From: Sinonovacula constricta
Lineage: Eukaryota; Mollusca; Bivalvia; Cardiida; Solecurtidae
Assembly (NCBI GenBank): GCA_007844125.1
Contig: CM017561.1
Location: 62,105,256 to 62,169,255 of the forward strand
Reading direction: 5' to 3'
DNA length: 64,000 nucleotides
The position numbers and the translations under genes were made by a program. The notes beneath the pieces are model-generated. The model saw only the letters and a program-made list of their open reading frames with translations. It was not told where the DNA came from and searched no databases. Shown piece after piece: positions 33,482-45,100 of the stretch. Position 1 is the stretch's first letter. Each line of letters starts with the position of its first letter.

Positions 33482-35270
33482 ATCTCTTTACCCCAATGAT
33501 TGATTAGAAAAAAAGAAAACTTTCTTTTAATGTCTAGCTACACCTCTATATTGCCCAAGGGACATGTGGTGCACAGTTTCCACTATATTTACAAATATTT
33601 ATAATGGTATTGACACAAGCTATTATTTTAGATGAGTCATAAACTGGCACCTTATAGTTACTATTATGTTATTTGGGGCTGGGTTATTTTTTTTTTGTTG
33701 ATTCTGGAGATTTAAATTTCTGTACCTGCAAACATGTGAGCTTAATACCAGTACATATATTTACATGCATTTCTGGTTAGTACAATGGTTACTTCACATT
33801 CTCTAAAACCAAAATATTGTAACAATAGACGTATCTATGAAATTAAAAACCCATAAAAGCTATTATCAATAAAACTTGACTTATGCACCTTTACAGTTGA
33901 AAATTATGAAATTACTGTTTAATTATGATAACTGTTAAATTATATAATTTTACTGTTCAGTTATGCTATTGCTAAATTATATAATCCTCCTGTTCAATTT
34001 TTTGCTGGGATAAGTTTTTATGAAATTAATCCAAGAACACCACTTTCTGCCAATAGAAATGTGTAAGCTGCTGCCCTTACAACAGTTAATGTCCATGGAA
34101 ACTTGAAAGTCGACAAAATGTTGACAAATTACCCAGATAGACGAGATTAAATGCTGTTTTTACTCAGGTTTCATTAGTTGTAATCTTAAATTTCAGTTAC
34201 CTAAGCCACAAGATGTATACATGTTTATGCTTCTTGTTATGTCATAGTTCTTGTTATAAATAGAAAGCTTTCACTAAAAACAACACTATTGGTTATCAAC
34301 TGTCATTGTTGTTATTACACAAATACATGTCCAATATGTAGGCCTGTCAGATAAGGATGTGTCAGATGAAGTATAAAACCTGACCAGGCAGTCACCTTAG
34401 GTTGTATTACCATATTTTTGTTTGTTATCTAGCCATAAGCCTTTACTCACTGAAAAACCATCAGCATAGAATTTGTTTTATGTTAATTGTGTGAATGGTG
34501 TTTCTACCTTTTAAGGAGTTCACTTTCTGCATTTGTAAATAATCCAAACTATTTCTTGGTTGATTGGCAACCACTACATTATAGGGAGCTTAAAGATATA
34601 GCAAGAGGAGTGGATACAAAGAGTGTAGATCCTGATCACCCTGCCTCAAGCAGCCACTGGCTGAATTGGATCTGCATTGTTGGATTAAATCGAGATTAGC
34701 AGGTTAACTCTAAGCTTGCTATTCACATGTTTTTAATGCTTAGGCCCAAAAGTGTAGATCCAGATCTGCCAGGGACTTTCTATCAGTGTCTGATCAGGAT
34801 CTACACTATATGCTGCTGTCTCTTTTTATAAATATATCAGCCTTTACATGAAACATATAATATGTAAGCCTGAGAATTAGCTTTAGGTTTTAACAATAAT
34901 TTACTAAGCTAAGGGTAATTAAACCTGTAATTCAGGTCATCTATTATGTTCTTAACTTTGGTGATATTTTCGCCTCATGAATATTAGTTTTCTATCTGTT
35001 TTGAGAATGTCAAGTAATGTATCTCATGGTGTTCCAATAATAAGTATAAATTTATTCATATAAGGAACAATTAATGTTATTGGCCTTTTTAAATAAGCAT
35101 AAATGGGGCACTGTTGCAAAAATGTGTATGACTGCAAGGTAGTACTTTTGTTTATATCTTTATTACCAATAAATAAACATGTTCACTCATAAATTTGTGT
35201 ATACTTTTTTTTTCTAGATTTTCAAGGTATACAAATTTTCCTTCCCTTAAAATATAAAAGCACTTCAAGG
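33482..35270. other. SLC25A20 3' UTR and downstream non-coding sequence
   Basis: AT-rich sequence with AATAAA at 33868-33873 and near 35169. At about 34616-34800 there are copies of a motif AGTGTAGATCCTGATCA, the last inverted, marking a diverged palindromic element. No gene seen. Confidence 0.5.
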
Positions 35271-35274
35271 AGGG

Positions 35275-35510
35275 ACCAGAGCTGGTAGAGCGATTGGTAG
35301 AGCGTTGGCTACAGGTACGGGACACCCCCTGTTCGATTCCGGGTTACCAAAGTCATTAAAAATGGTAGTGCTATAGCTCCCTTGCTAATGCTCAAGCAAA
35401 TGTAAGGGTGGTTCCACGACTGGTTGGCCCGTTGTCAGGATAATGTGACTGGGTGTGGTGTCATGCCAAGTGTTCATGGCATGGTATACACATTGAAGGC
35501 AGCTCTATAT
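35275..35510 (+). mobile_element. SINE A copy
   Basis: tRNA-like head (GCGATTGGTAGAGCGTTGGC, CTGTTCGATTCCGGG) and the family body (GCTCCCTTGCTAATGCTC, CTGGTTGGCCCGTTGTCAGG, TTGAAGGCAGCTCTATATCT). The best-preserved B box of this family. A fragment of a reversed SINE B head (35510-35575) abuts it. Confidence 0.82.
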
Positions 35511-35999
35511 CTTAGCAGTCAGAAAAGTTACAAATCGGCAACTCTACCACTACACCATGGGTGCCTCCTTGTGATGTATTCAGGACAAATTAATGGTAAA
35601 ATGATAAACAAGGCAAAAAGCAACAAAAAAAAAGAAAACATTTATTTAGATTGACTTATATGCATAGTATATAACCATATAATTGTACATCTACAATTCT
35701 GTAGTATCTATAAGCATTACATAATAGGGATTAAATGTACATCAGATTTATAAATGATGGGATAATGATAGGAACAGCAAAATATTTGCCTTAGAATACG
35801 GCTTTGACATTTATCAATTTTGTTCATTAGCAGAGGTAAGCAGAAGCAAAAGTAGCTTAATAGTCATAAATTGAATAATATATACAACGTGAAAAAAAGG
35901 ATAATCACTAAAACCAAAACTATATTTATCTCAACATCACATCCAAATATGTTTAGTTTTTGAAATAGATTACAGCAACTATTTATGATCGTTATAGGA

Positions 36000-36188
36000 A
36001 TGTCCAGCTTTTTGGTGGAGGAAGACCCCAGACATGTCTGGGTAGAACCACCGGCGGATCACAAGTTAGCTGGAAGACCATTCCACATAAAGTCCTTCAC
36101 CCCGAACGGGACTTGAACCCATATGGTGAGAGGCTAAGCAGAGAAGTTACAAATCGGCGACTACCACTACGCCATGGGCCCCCCCATC
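36000..36188 (-). mobile_element. SINE B: well-preserved copy
   Basis: Read on the minus strand: GGGGGCCCATGGCGTAGTGG with A box, B box GGGTTCAAGTCCCG, then TCTTCCAGCTAACTTGTGAT, GGTGGTTCTACCCAGACATG and GGGGTCTTCCTCCACC. This copy best shows that the family derives from a tRNA. Confidence 0.82.
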
Positions 36189-39100
36189 CAAATATAACTA
36201 CTGGATAACCAAATTTATGTTAAATATTATTGTTGCATACTACTCATGTACTTAGCACATGGAAATAAGGATCAAGAAAATAAACATATCTTGAATGAAC
36301 CAAAAAATAAATAAGCAAAAGTGGGACATCTCTTAAAATAGTAAACATAATCTTCAGCAAAAATAAACATTGGAAGTACATGGTTACGATATATTAAATA
36401 TTTACATGTATTTTTTTCTCAATTTATCAGCACATTTTGTGTGTGTGTTTAACAACATAAATTAATGTACTTCTGTTCATGACATTTGGTATCTCCCTCA
36501 ATGAGACAAATGATTACGTTGTACAACATTACTCAGTCGTACAGGTCGGTTTACAATATTCTACTTACTGAGGTATTGAAGATATATACACTTCTATCCA
36601 GTACCCAGGGACAATTCTGACACTATTTCTATGTACTCATGACCTCAATTATCAGCAAACGGGGAATCAAAGCTACTCATATTTATTTGGTCACTTGGCT
36701 TTCACCAATTTGAAATGCAAAATTAAGGTATTCTTTTAAACATATGCCAATGTTGTATACTGTAATATCAATGGCAATTTTTTTAAAATTGTTCCATGTG
36801 TATTCATCAATGTTTCTTTTAAAGCTTTTCATATACAAAAAGTTGAATTGAGACTTTTGGAGGAAAAAAAGAGAGTTGTCCATATACAGGGCGCTCTACT
36901 TTTCCCAGTGCTTGATTGTACAATGAAAATGCTAAACTGAAAAAGGGGCACAAGCTCTGTCAAAAATAGTTTAAGGGTTTAATCCCGTTCTGAAGTTCTT
37001 TTTTTCGATAGTTAACCAGTAAATCAAGTTTAAAGAGAATATCTATACAGTTTTCAAGAAATGGAAATAAAAAAGGTAAACTGACACCAGTGAGAGGTCA
37101 TGAGGATAGCTCCACATTTTTTCTTTAAAAAGTAGAGCAAAAGATAAGATGAGACAAGCATAACAATAGAGGCCATGGAAAAAGATAGTGTCAGACTAAT
37201 GTCTAATAGATTAGACTCATCTCCATTCACAAACGGAATGTAACAGCCTTAGACATGTGATGCTGCCAATAGATTTATCTTTTTAATCACCCATACTAAA
37301 TAATTCCATTATTGATACTAAGAAATTAGCAGCAACTAATAATAATTATGATGAAACAGACTCAAGTTTGATCTGGCTCTACACTATCTGACTATGTTTG
37401 GATAACTCATGCTTACCAGAATTAAAATGTTTGGGTTCATTTTGCTGATTTTTACTAGTAAAGAAAATGAGCTAACATTGTTGACACTCTAAATTTACCT
37501 GAAGAAAGTATCAAGCTAGCAAGTTGGTTTGCAAGATGTGTATAACATGTTTTGTTTAAGCATGAAAGTGTTGATAACATTTGCATGTAAAGATAATAAG
37601 ATTTATTTTCAAATATAATATAAAGATGGTTGTTATAATTAAAAAAATACAGCAAACCAATTCAGAAGTCATATAACTGTATACAAAGAAAATTCCACCT
37701 CATGTTAGTTTACCTTTCTTTCTTAAATAATCAAATTCCCAGATATTTCATTATTTGAATGGAATGAGCGGAAATAATGTCAATTATAACCAGTATTTTC
37801 TTCATCTACACATTTAATTATGATTTTATAAGTAAACACATCAATATAAGGACATCCATGTAATTAAAGATGGCACAAGCATACAGAACATTATTGCAAT
37901 TTCAGTCCTTGAGCCAATACTATCACATGAAAAGTGTTCTTTCACCAATTATTACTTACATTTTTTATTCTATCATAATAAAGCAGTAAACATTTTCAAT
38001 ATTATAATGGGTGAATGTACTACATGTTATTGAAGGAATATATTTAAAAAAAAATGGAAAAAAAAGGAAATAAGATCAACTGGAACAAAGCAACATTTAT
38101 TTTGTGCAAGATGCCGTGCTTCTCAGTCAAATATTTAAAACACTGTTATAGACATTCTGCATTAATTCATGGAAAAAATAATCATTATTAAACAGCTAAC
38201 AAGTATGATAGCAGACATGAAAGTAGTAAAAATGTAATATGAAGTGTATGCACCTTAAAAAATTAGCACTTAACATATCATCATCAACAATAATATGTTT
38301 TCAAGATATTTTCCTAAAATGTTTTATTCTTTTCTTGAATGTATTATGTATAAACAATTGCTTTTTTCTTTCTGCATTGTCTGTAAGTTCCAAATTTCTG
38401 ATGTGATAATAAATTAATTTTTGAATATTTATTCTGTAGAAATTCTAGTGAAAATATCTTTTTCTTTGTTAAATTCATGAGTAATTAGTACACTTATATG
38501 ATTCAAAGTAATATATATCATGACCAAACAATGCAATAAAAAAGCAATCAGAAGTAACATCAGGTGGTTTTTGTTCCATGCACTTAGAGCTCTAGATATC
38601 CTTTATTTTTTCTGCAATCTACTTTTTGGTCGTATTTAATAGAACGTATTTAATAGAACTGTCTCGATGTAATCATTCTACTCTATACCTATTAGGTTTT
38701 GATTATTTAATAAAGTACCTGTACAATTTGCTACACTTCACCAGATTTATTCTATCTAGAACTCTTTGCATAGCCATGCGTCAACATACAAAGCCACGAA
38801 AGTTAATCAGGCAGTTATATAACATTCAGCACTCATAGCTGCCAATGGCAGTTATAACTAAGACAGTCATTGAAATTAACATGTCTGATAGCCTGTGGTG
38901 ACTAAAAGAGCGGACAGGTGAATTTTATAAAGTTTGTCGCCCTATGGTGTATTTTTTTATTTTGAAAGTGACTACATATAAAATCTGGTTGGATTTTGCA
39001 CAGATGCTCCAATTACAGAACAATGACAAAGAATAAACCTAAAAAAGGCCTTTTGGTTGTCGTGTCTGAAACCAAACTTCGGTGTGTTTTGGGTCAGCAT

Positions 39101-39401
39101 CTCCAAATGTTACACGTCTGAATGGCATGAAATTATTGGATGTTAATTTCAAAGACTGCTTAGATATTCCTAAAATAATACCAAGATCTACCCCGATTTA
39201 TAACCCAGACTTACCAGTTATACAATACATAGCCAAGTTGTACACAAGATAAACCAAAGTTTTACCCTAGATAATTAATCTAAGTTACTAACTCAATTTA
39301 TTACAGCCAGCTGCCAATACAACTGCCTATATCACATGGCATACGTCTCACTTAATGGAAACTGTGAGCTCCTTCCACGTGATGGATTGAACTTCTGTTA
39401 T
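36189..39401. other. AT-rich intergenic stretch
   Basis: About 3.2 kb with no exon, RNA gene or clear element that I can support. The last few hundred bases would be the 3' UTR of the orphan exon at 39402-39486 if that exon is real. Confidence 0.45.
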
Positions 39402-39486
39402 TCAGGATGGTAGTATTCTTAACATAGCACTGATATGGTCATCATGACAGCCTTCTATGTACAGGTTAGTTTCTTCTCTATCATCA
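39402..39486 (-). CDS. Orphan terminal coding exon (gene unknown)
   Basis: The minus strand has a textbook 3' splice site: branch-point consensus TACTAAC, then TTGTATTCTGTCTGTTTCAG ending at 39487. The exon then reads, after one base completing a codon, DDREETNLYIEGCHDDHISA then MLRILPS and a TGA stop (39404-39402). The 27 residues look like genuine protein. Upstream exons were not found. ARPC4 exons 3 and 4 end in the wrong phase for it; exon 2 would fit but would give a short, implausible product. I do not recognise the sequence. Confidence 0.4.
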
Positions 39487-40489
39487 CTGAAACAGACAGA
39501 ATACAAGGCAAACGCTGTTAGTAATAACAGTACTAAAATGAGGAACCATTCATAAGATATTATCTTAAATATTATCTTTAATATGACTTTGACAGTTGCA
39601 CTTGTAACTGACCCTAATCAGACGACTGAAGCCATATATACCTCAACGACAGGCCCTCACTACAACTTGGTTAGACAAACAATGGCCACAATAGCGTGAC
39701 TTACTTTTTAATGTATGCAAGTTACGGTATATGTATTGTGCCATTTGTTTTTTAGCTGCATAAATGGGTCCAATTGGAAATACTTTTATACACTAAAAGA
39801 TAATTTTTGCATTGTTTACTGGCAGATATTGATTAAAATCAAACTCTTCATTGATATTAAACTGTGGTTCTCATTCACAAGATTGCCAAATATTTAATAG
39901 GAAATAGGTGAAAAACTGTTATTTTTTTTTTTTTAAACGCTTTTTGGAAAGGGGATGGGGGGTGGGGAGGGGAGTAACATCAGTGCAATGAACTTTCTGA
40001 AAAAGGAGGCTTTATGTTGCTGCCTTTTACAAAATTATTTCACAAAATATTGCCTTACATCTATAACATATTCTATTTACTTTCTAACATTGCTTCACAC
40101 CATGGGACAATTCATTTAAGCGCTTATATGTTTTATTGATAAATCTATTCAAACGAGCGTTGTCAGGGAATGTTTGAATTGATTGGCCTCTGACGGTCAT
40201 AAAAATACATGCTTTTGTGTAGAATGCCAAATATCCTTGTGTAATGTTTTAACCTGTGTAGGTGACTGTCATGTGTCTGACATTTGTTATTTTGCTTGTA
40301 TGGATTTGTAAAAAATTAAGACGCATGCTGTATTTTTACTGAATTAATATAACTCTAGACATGTTTCTAATGACCTGCAGGTACTTATGGTTCTGCAAGG
40401 ATAAGTGTTTGTGGTTGTAATATGCCAAACAAAAAAGTCGTATTGCTCATATTTTTGTCTGTGCATATCTTTTCTTTTTGTTACATTGC

Positions 40490-41945
40490 ACCAACACGAT
40501 TATGGTCATATAAGCGATGTCCAACTAGTTATTGGTGGAGAAAGACCCTAGACTTATGTCAGGAACCCAAGACTTAATACCGTATTTTGCGGAATATAGC
40601 CCGCAACTTTTTTTCTCAAGATGGCGGCCTGCGGGGAATATTCCAGTGCGGGGAATCTGTTGACAAAATCCATTTTTTGTCAGCTACCACTAACCTAAGA
40701 TCAGGGAAATTGAATGCAGGCTTAACTGTACTCCTTAACCTTTTTGCCGCTTAAAAGTGCGACCTTCAGTTTAATAATATTCTTTGCAGAGGACATTTAC
40801 AGCATACTGGGGTCAGAATTAAGGACCGTCTCACAAAGATTTGCAACCACTTTGGTCTACAGGTGTAAAATAAACAGTTTCGTGCATCAGATGGTGGTTC
40901 ATAATTTACAGCATACTGGGGTCAGAATAAAGGACCATCTCACTAAAATTCGCAACCACTTTCGTCTCCAAGCGTAACGTGAACAGTTTCGAGCATTGGA
41001 TGGTGGTTCATAACTATTTTGCATACATGTATATGCACTCGTTCTTGATGCTTTATGTGACTTTTCAGTTATATATATTAGCGGAGACTTTAGCGGGGAC
41101 CTTGTGAAAGACAAAAAAAAGATTAGATGTGTAAATTTTAGTTAATAAATAGCAAACTTGAACAATATGATAAAGATAAACAACAGAATTTAAAAACTAG
41201 ACGGGCTGATTTCCGTTCTCTTTCGCATAGCTGACTACTTCAAGCTTGAAGCCGTCGGTGTAGTTTCCAATTTTGGGCAAAAATATATGCCGATACCCAG
41301 TATGGTATGTTGTTTGCATTTCTGTTTTAACACATATCACGCCGATAATTACGCTGCACAGTTACATCAATCAATCATCTGTAATTGTCACTTTTGTCGG
41401 TAACATAAACTTAACAATTAATATTTTACATTCTTTCTAATGCCACTGCACGGCAATTAATTTTTTGCACGTATCAGCCTGTCGTGCCCTGATTATTCCA
41501 ATTAAACACTTAATGCGTTAACATCAAAATAACCACCCCTAACGTATTGCACCATCCCATTGTCTATAAATAGCTCTCACTTCCCCGACAAAAGGTCAAC
41601 TTTTGTGTTACAGCAGAAAGCGAGAAGGATTATCGATCGATATATGTATTGTAGTGTTAGGTAACACTGTGTAGATCACGCTTACTTGGTGTGATATAGT
41701 TGACACGTGTTTGACCTGGGAATATGGCTTCTTTACACATGAATTATCGGCACAAAGGGTGCGGGGAATATTCCGCTGCGGGTTATATATTAACAAAATT
41801 TAAAAAAACATTAAAAAAGGGCCATGCGGGGTTTATTCCAAGGGGGGTTGTATTCCGCAAAGCACGGTATGTCTTGGTAGATCCACCAGTGCAACATAGG
41901 TTAGCTAGAAAATCTTCCCACATTGAAGTTAGTGCCCCCACCAAC
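40490..41945 (-). mobile_element. SINE B copy split by a MITE
   Basis: Plus-strand reading left of the MITE: GCACCAACACGATTATGGTC and TATTGGTGGAGAAAGACCCT, the reversed SINE B 3' end. Right of it: TGTCTTGGTAGATCCACCAG, AGGTTAGCTAGAAAATCTTC, the reversed central block. Together they form one copy interrupted by 40580-41867. Confidence 0.7.
40580..41867. mobile_element. 1.29 kb TA-flanked non-autonomous DNA transposon
   Basis: Left end CCGTATTTTGCGGAATATAG, right end the complement of CCGTGCTTTGCGGAATACAA, with TA on each side (40578-40579, 41868-41869). Sub-terminal GCGGGGAATATTCC motifs occur near both ends. The interior holds two copies (40798-40897, 40913-41013 approx.) of a block starting ACAGCATACTGGGGTCAGAA. 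No intact transposase. Pogo/Tigger-like by its ends and target. Confidence 0.78.
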
Positions 41946-42130
41946 CACTGTATAAAAACAAAATGCAATTGGAATATGTTCATGTTTAATATGACAGATT
42001 TTTTTTTAACTTAATTACAGATAATCACTTATATTATAATATTATACCGGTAATAGCAAATATACTGAAATAACACTGTAATTATACTGTAATTATAAAT
42101 AAGCAGAGTAGTCAATACTTACAATTTTCA

Positions 42131-45100
42131 TTAAAACCGTTTCAAGAACTCCTCTGCACTAAGTCTGGCTCGAGAGTTGACGGCTAATTTCATCTCATTT
42201 ATTTCCTTGTCAATCTCTTCCATAAAATGAATGATGAAGTCTACCAATTTATGTTTAAACATTTGTTCTGTGTGGAAATTTGTGATAAGGAAGCTAATAT
42301 CATATCCCTGAAAAAAAAAGAAGGTTCAAACTTCAAAGATTAAGACTAATTTTTGTCTCAAAGCATAGATATGTGAAACAAGCAATTGTTAGTGGTAGTT
42401 TTAAATGTTCATGTCATTGAAAGGCTACAAAAATATCCATCATAAAGATTCATTTTTACACAATTTATCTGAGCATAAAACCAGATAATATGATCAGAGC
42501 TGAAAATATTAATTTCAATTGCCATAGTGAAATGGAAGTCTCAATCTCAACAGATCAGAGCATTGTGATGGAAGGTCATCAAGACAAGTGAAAAAAATAT
42601 GGCCGTGAAGTTGTCAAACCATACTTCTGTCAGGCTTAAAAAGTTTTTAAATAAAAAGTACTCCAATAATTGGGTAGCCAGGGAAAATATCAACTGACAG
42701 ATCCAATTAAGGCAAGAAGGTTTTAAATGCTTCAAACTGAAAAGCTGCTGCTGCTGATGATGATGTTAATAAACAAATGTACCTCCACAGGTTTCCTTCT
42801 CAGCACCACAAAGTTGTCTGCTCGCATCATCATGAATCGCATGAACTTGTGACATAAAATCTTTTCTATTTCATCACTCTGAAATAAAATAAAGTTTAAA
42901 AAAGTTAAAAAAATATTTACATTAAAGGCACACACATTTCACAAAATACAGAATGGTTCTTTTTACAAATACTATCTGAAAGAATGTTGTCATTATTAAG
43001 TTAAATAAAAGAAACAAAACAAATTATTGTAACATATAAATTACTTTAAGTTACTTTCTTCCATAGCTGTTTGTTATACAGAAAACATCTTGCTACATCA
43101 AAATTCTAGTCTCTTTTTTATGATTGTTCAAGATTACATTCTAGTTATAAACAGTTTAACTCATTGAGCCCTACAGCCAATTAACCAGTCATCCCCTAGA
43201 GGCATTTCTCCAGTCATCCCCTACACCTGCTGGGGGTCTTATCTGCCCCTCATGCCTAGACACATCTGGTGTGGATTACCCGTCAGTAGAAGATATCGGG
43301 GATTGTTGTATACACAACACAATAAACATGTCATTTTGGAAATACTCTAAAAGGATATTTTCACATACTTGTAGCACAGAAAGTGCTTTACACAACCATG
43401 TAATTTTTAACACGGTATGAGAAGAAATACTTCAGAAAAGAGTGAAAATGACTGAAATCTGAAGAACACGTAAGATTGATAATATCAAAATTAACACATT
43501 TCAAATTATTAAAATGAAATATTTTTGACCTCATCAAGTTTTTTATGTTCTATAACGTAAATAACACTGCTTTATATAATATTTTATATAATGAGTAACT
43601 TTAAAACATTTGGCTGTCTTTGATTTAAAGTTGCGATTTACCGGTAGTTTAGAAAAAAACGCTCTTAAACTTCATATTTGATTGAAAACGTTGGCGATTT
43701 CCAAGAATTAGATTTTGTCTTTTATCTATTAATATCAGCAATGACGCAGGTAATTCCACATATCCGCCGATACATATGCGTATAAGTAGGAATCATAAAG
43801 CTAACAGTAAGGCACATCGCCGTTTTTCTTTGTCTCGACATAATTAATTCATTGTGTTTACATCCTGGTTACATGAAATTCAGATATATGATTTAACGAG
43901 GTTTCTGATTGGAAGAGATTGAAGTATAAATTAATCGTTTGAAAACTGCTTATACGATCGTATTTCAGCCGAGAAATGTTTCAAATTAAATGTGAATCAG
44001 AGAAAATGTTGCAGATTTTTCTGTTGTGTCGCTACAATAAATGAAATAACAAAAAAGGATTTAAGCCGGTAGAGATTAGATCAAGATGACATTGGCATTT
44101 ACGATACTGTGATGTACTTGATTGGCCGAGACTCAAAAGTGTTTGAAAACATGAGTTTTTACCAGCATATATGATGCACGCATTAACGCGGCATTTGGCA
44201 GTAGCCGAGACATTTTCAGGGCTGCCTTAATGCGGCGCTCAGCGCCAGACACAGGTAAAATGCGACGCAAGAAGGCGTCTCCCGGCATGAGGAGGCGGTT
44301 TTTCGTGCTGCTTTAATGCGTCATTCGGGTCCAATGAGTTAAGGCATTGAAAATTGCCTACTCTTGAAAGTCATGGGTATTCATTCTGTAATAACAAAAG
44401 TCTTAAAACATTACTACCTACCTGTTTCACACAAATGCTTATTCGTAATGAGTTGATTGAGCCTTCTATTAAAACCTTTTCTTTCTCATTCCTACTTATA
44501 ACCACTGGTGTCAGCAGCAATTCTTTGCTGCTTCTAAAAAAGAAGAAAGAAAAAAGAAAATAATATTAGAATAATGTTCTGCATGTATTTTCAAGATGTT
44601 ACTTTTTCCTTTTATTCAGTTAATACTTATTTTATTTATACATTTATACAGAATTCAAAATGTATTGCCTACAAACAAATAATTACAAACATGACACTTA
44701 ATTCAAGAATGAGTCAACAGATTTCATCAGATATAATGGGAGAGCTTTCAAGTAGTCAGAGCTACAATTAAGGAAACATCTTAATTGGGATAAGTTAAGT
44801 GGTTTACAATGGATGGTTATGATTCCTAATCTAATTATTATCATGAACAAAAGCCCCATTTAGGAATATTGAAGTAAACATTTCATAAAAAACATCATGA
44901 ACAAAAGCACCATTTAGGAATATGAAGTAAATGTTACATAAAAAACAATTTCTGGAATATGCAGTTAAAGATAAATACTCAGACTTAAAGGCATTGAAAA
45001 TGGCCTTCTTTAAATTCTGACTCCACTCCCCCCTCACACACACACACCCTGCAAGATAACACCATGCTTAGAATTCACAGCTGGACACTTGATAAGTTTA

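Noticed and set aside
35275..35345. tRNA gene candidate (A and B boxes present)
   Set aside because: No proper acceptor or anticodon stem and followed by the shared SINE A body; it is a SINE head.
39705..39755. Possible small upstream exon (51 nt, donor GTAAGT) for the orphan exon at 39402-39486
   Set aside because: Its only open frame ends in the wrong phase for the orphan exon and its acceptor lacks a pyrimidine tract.
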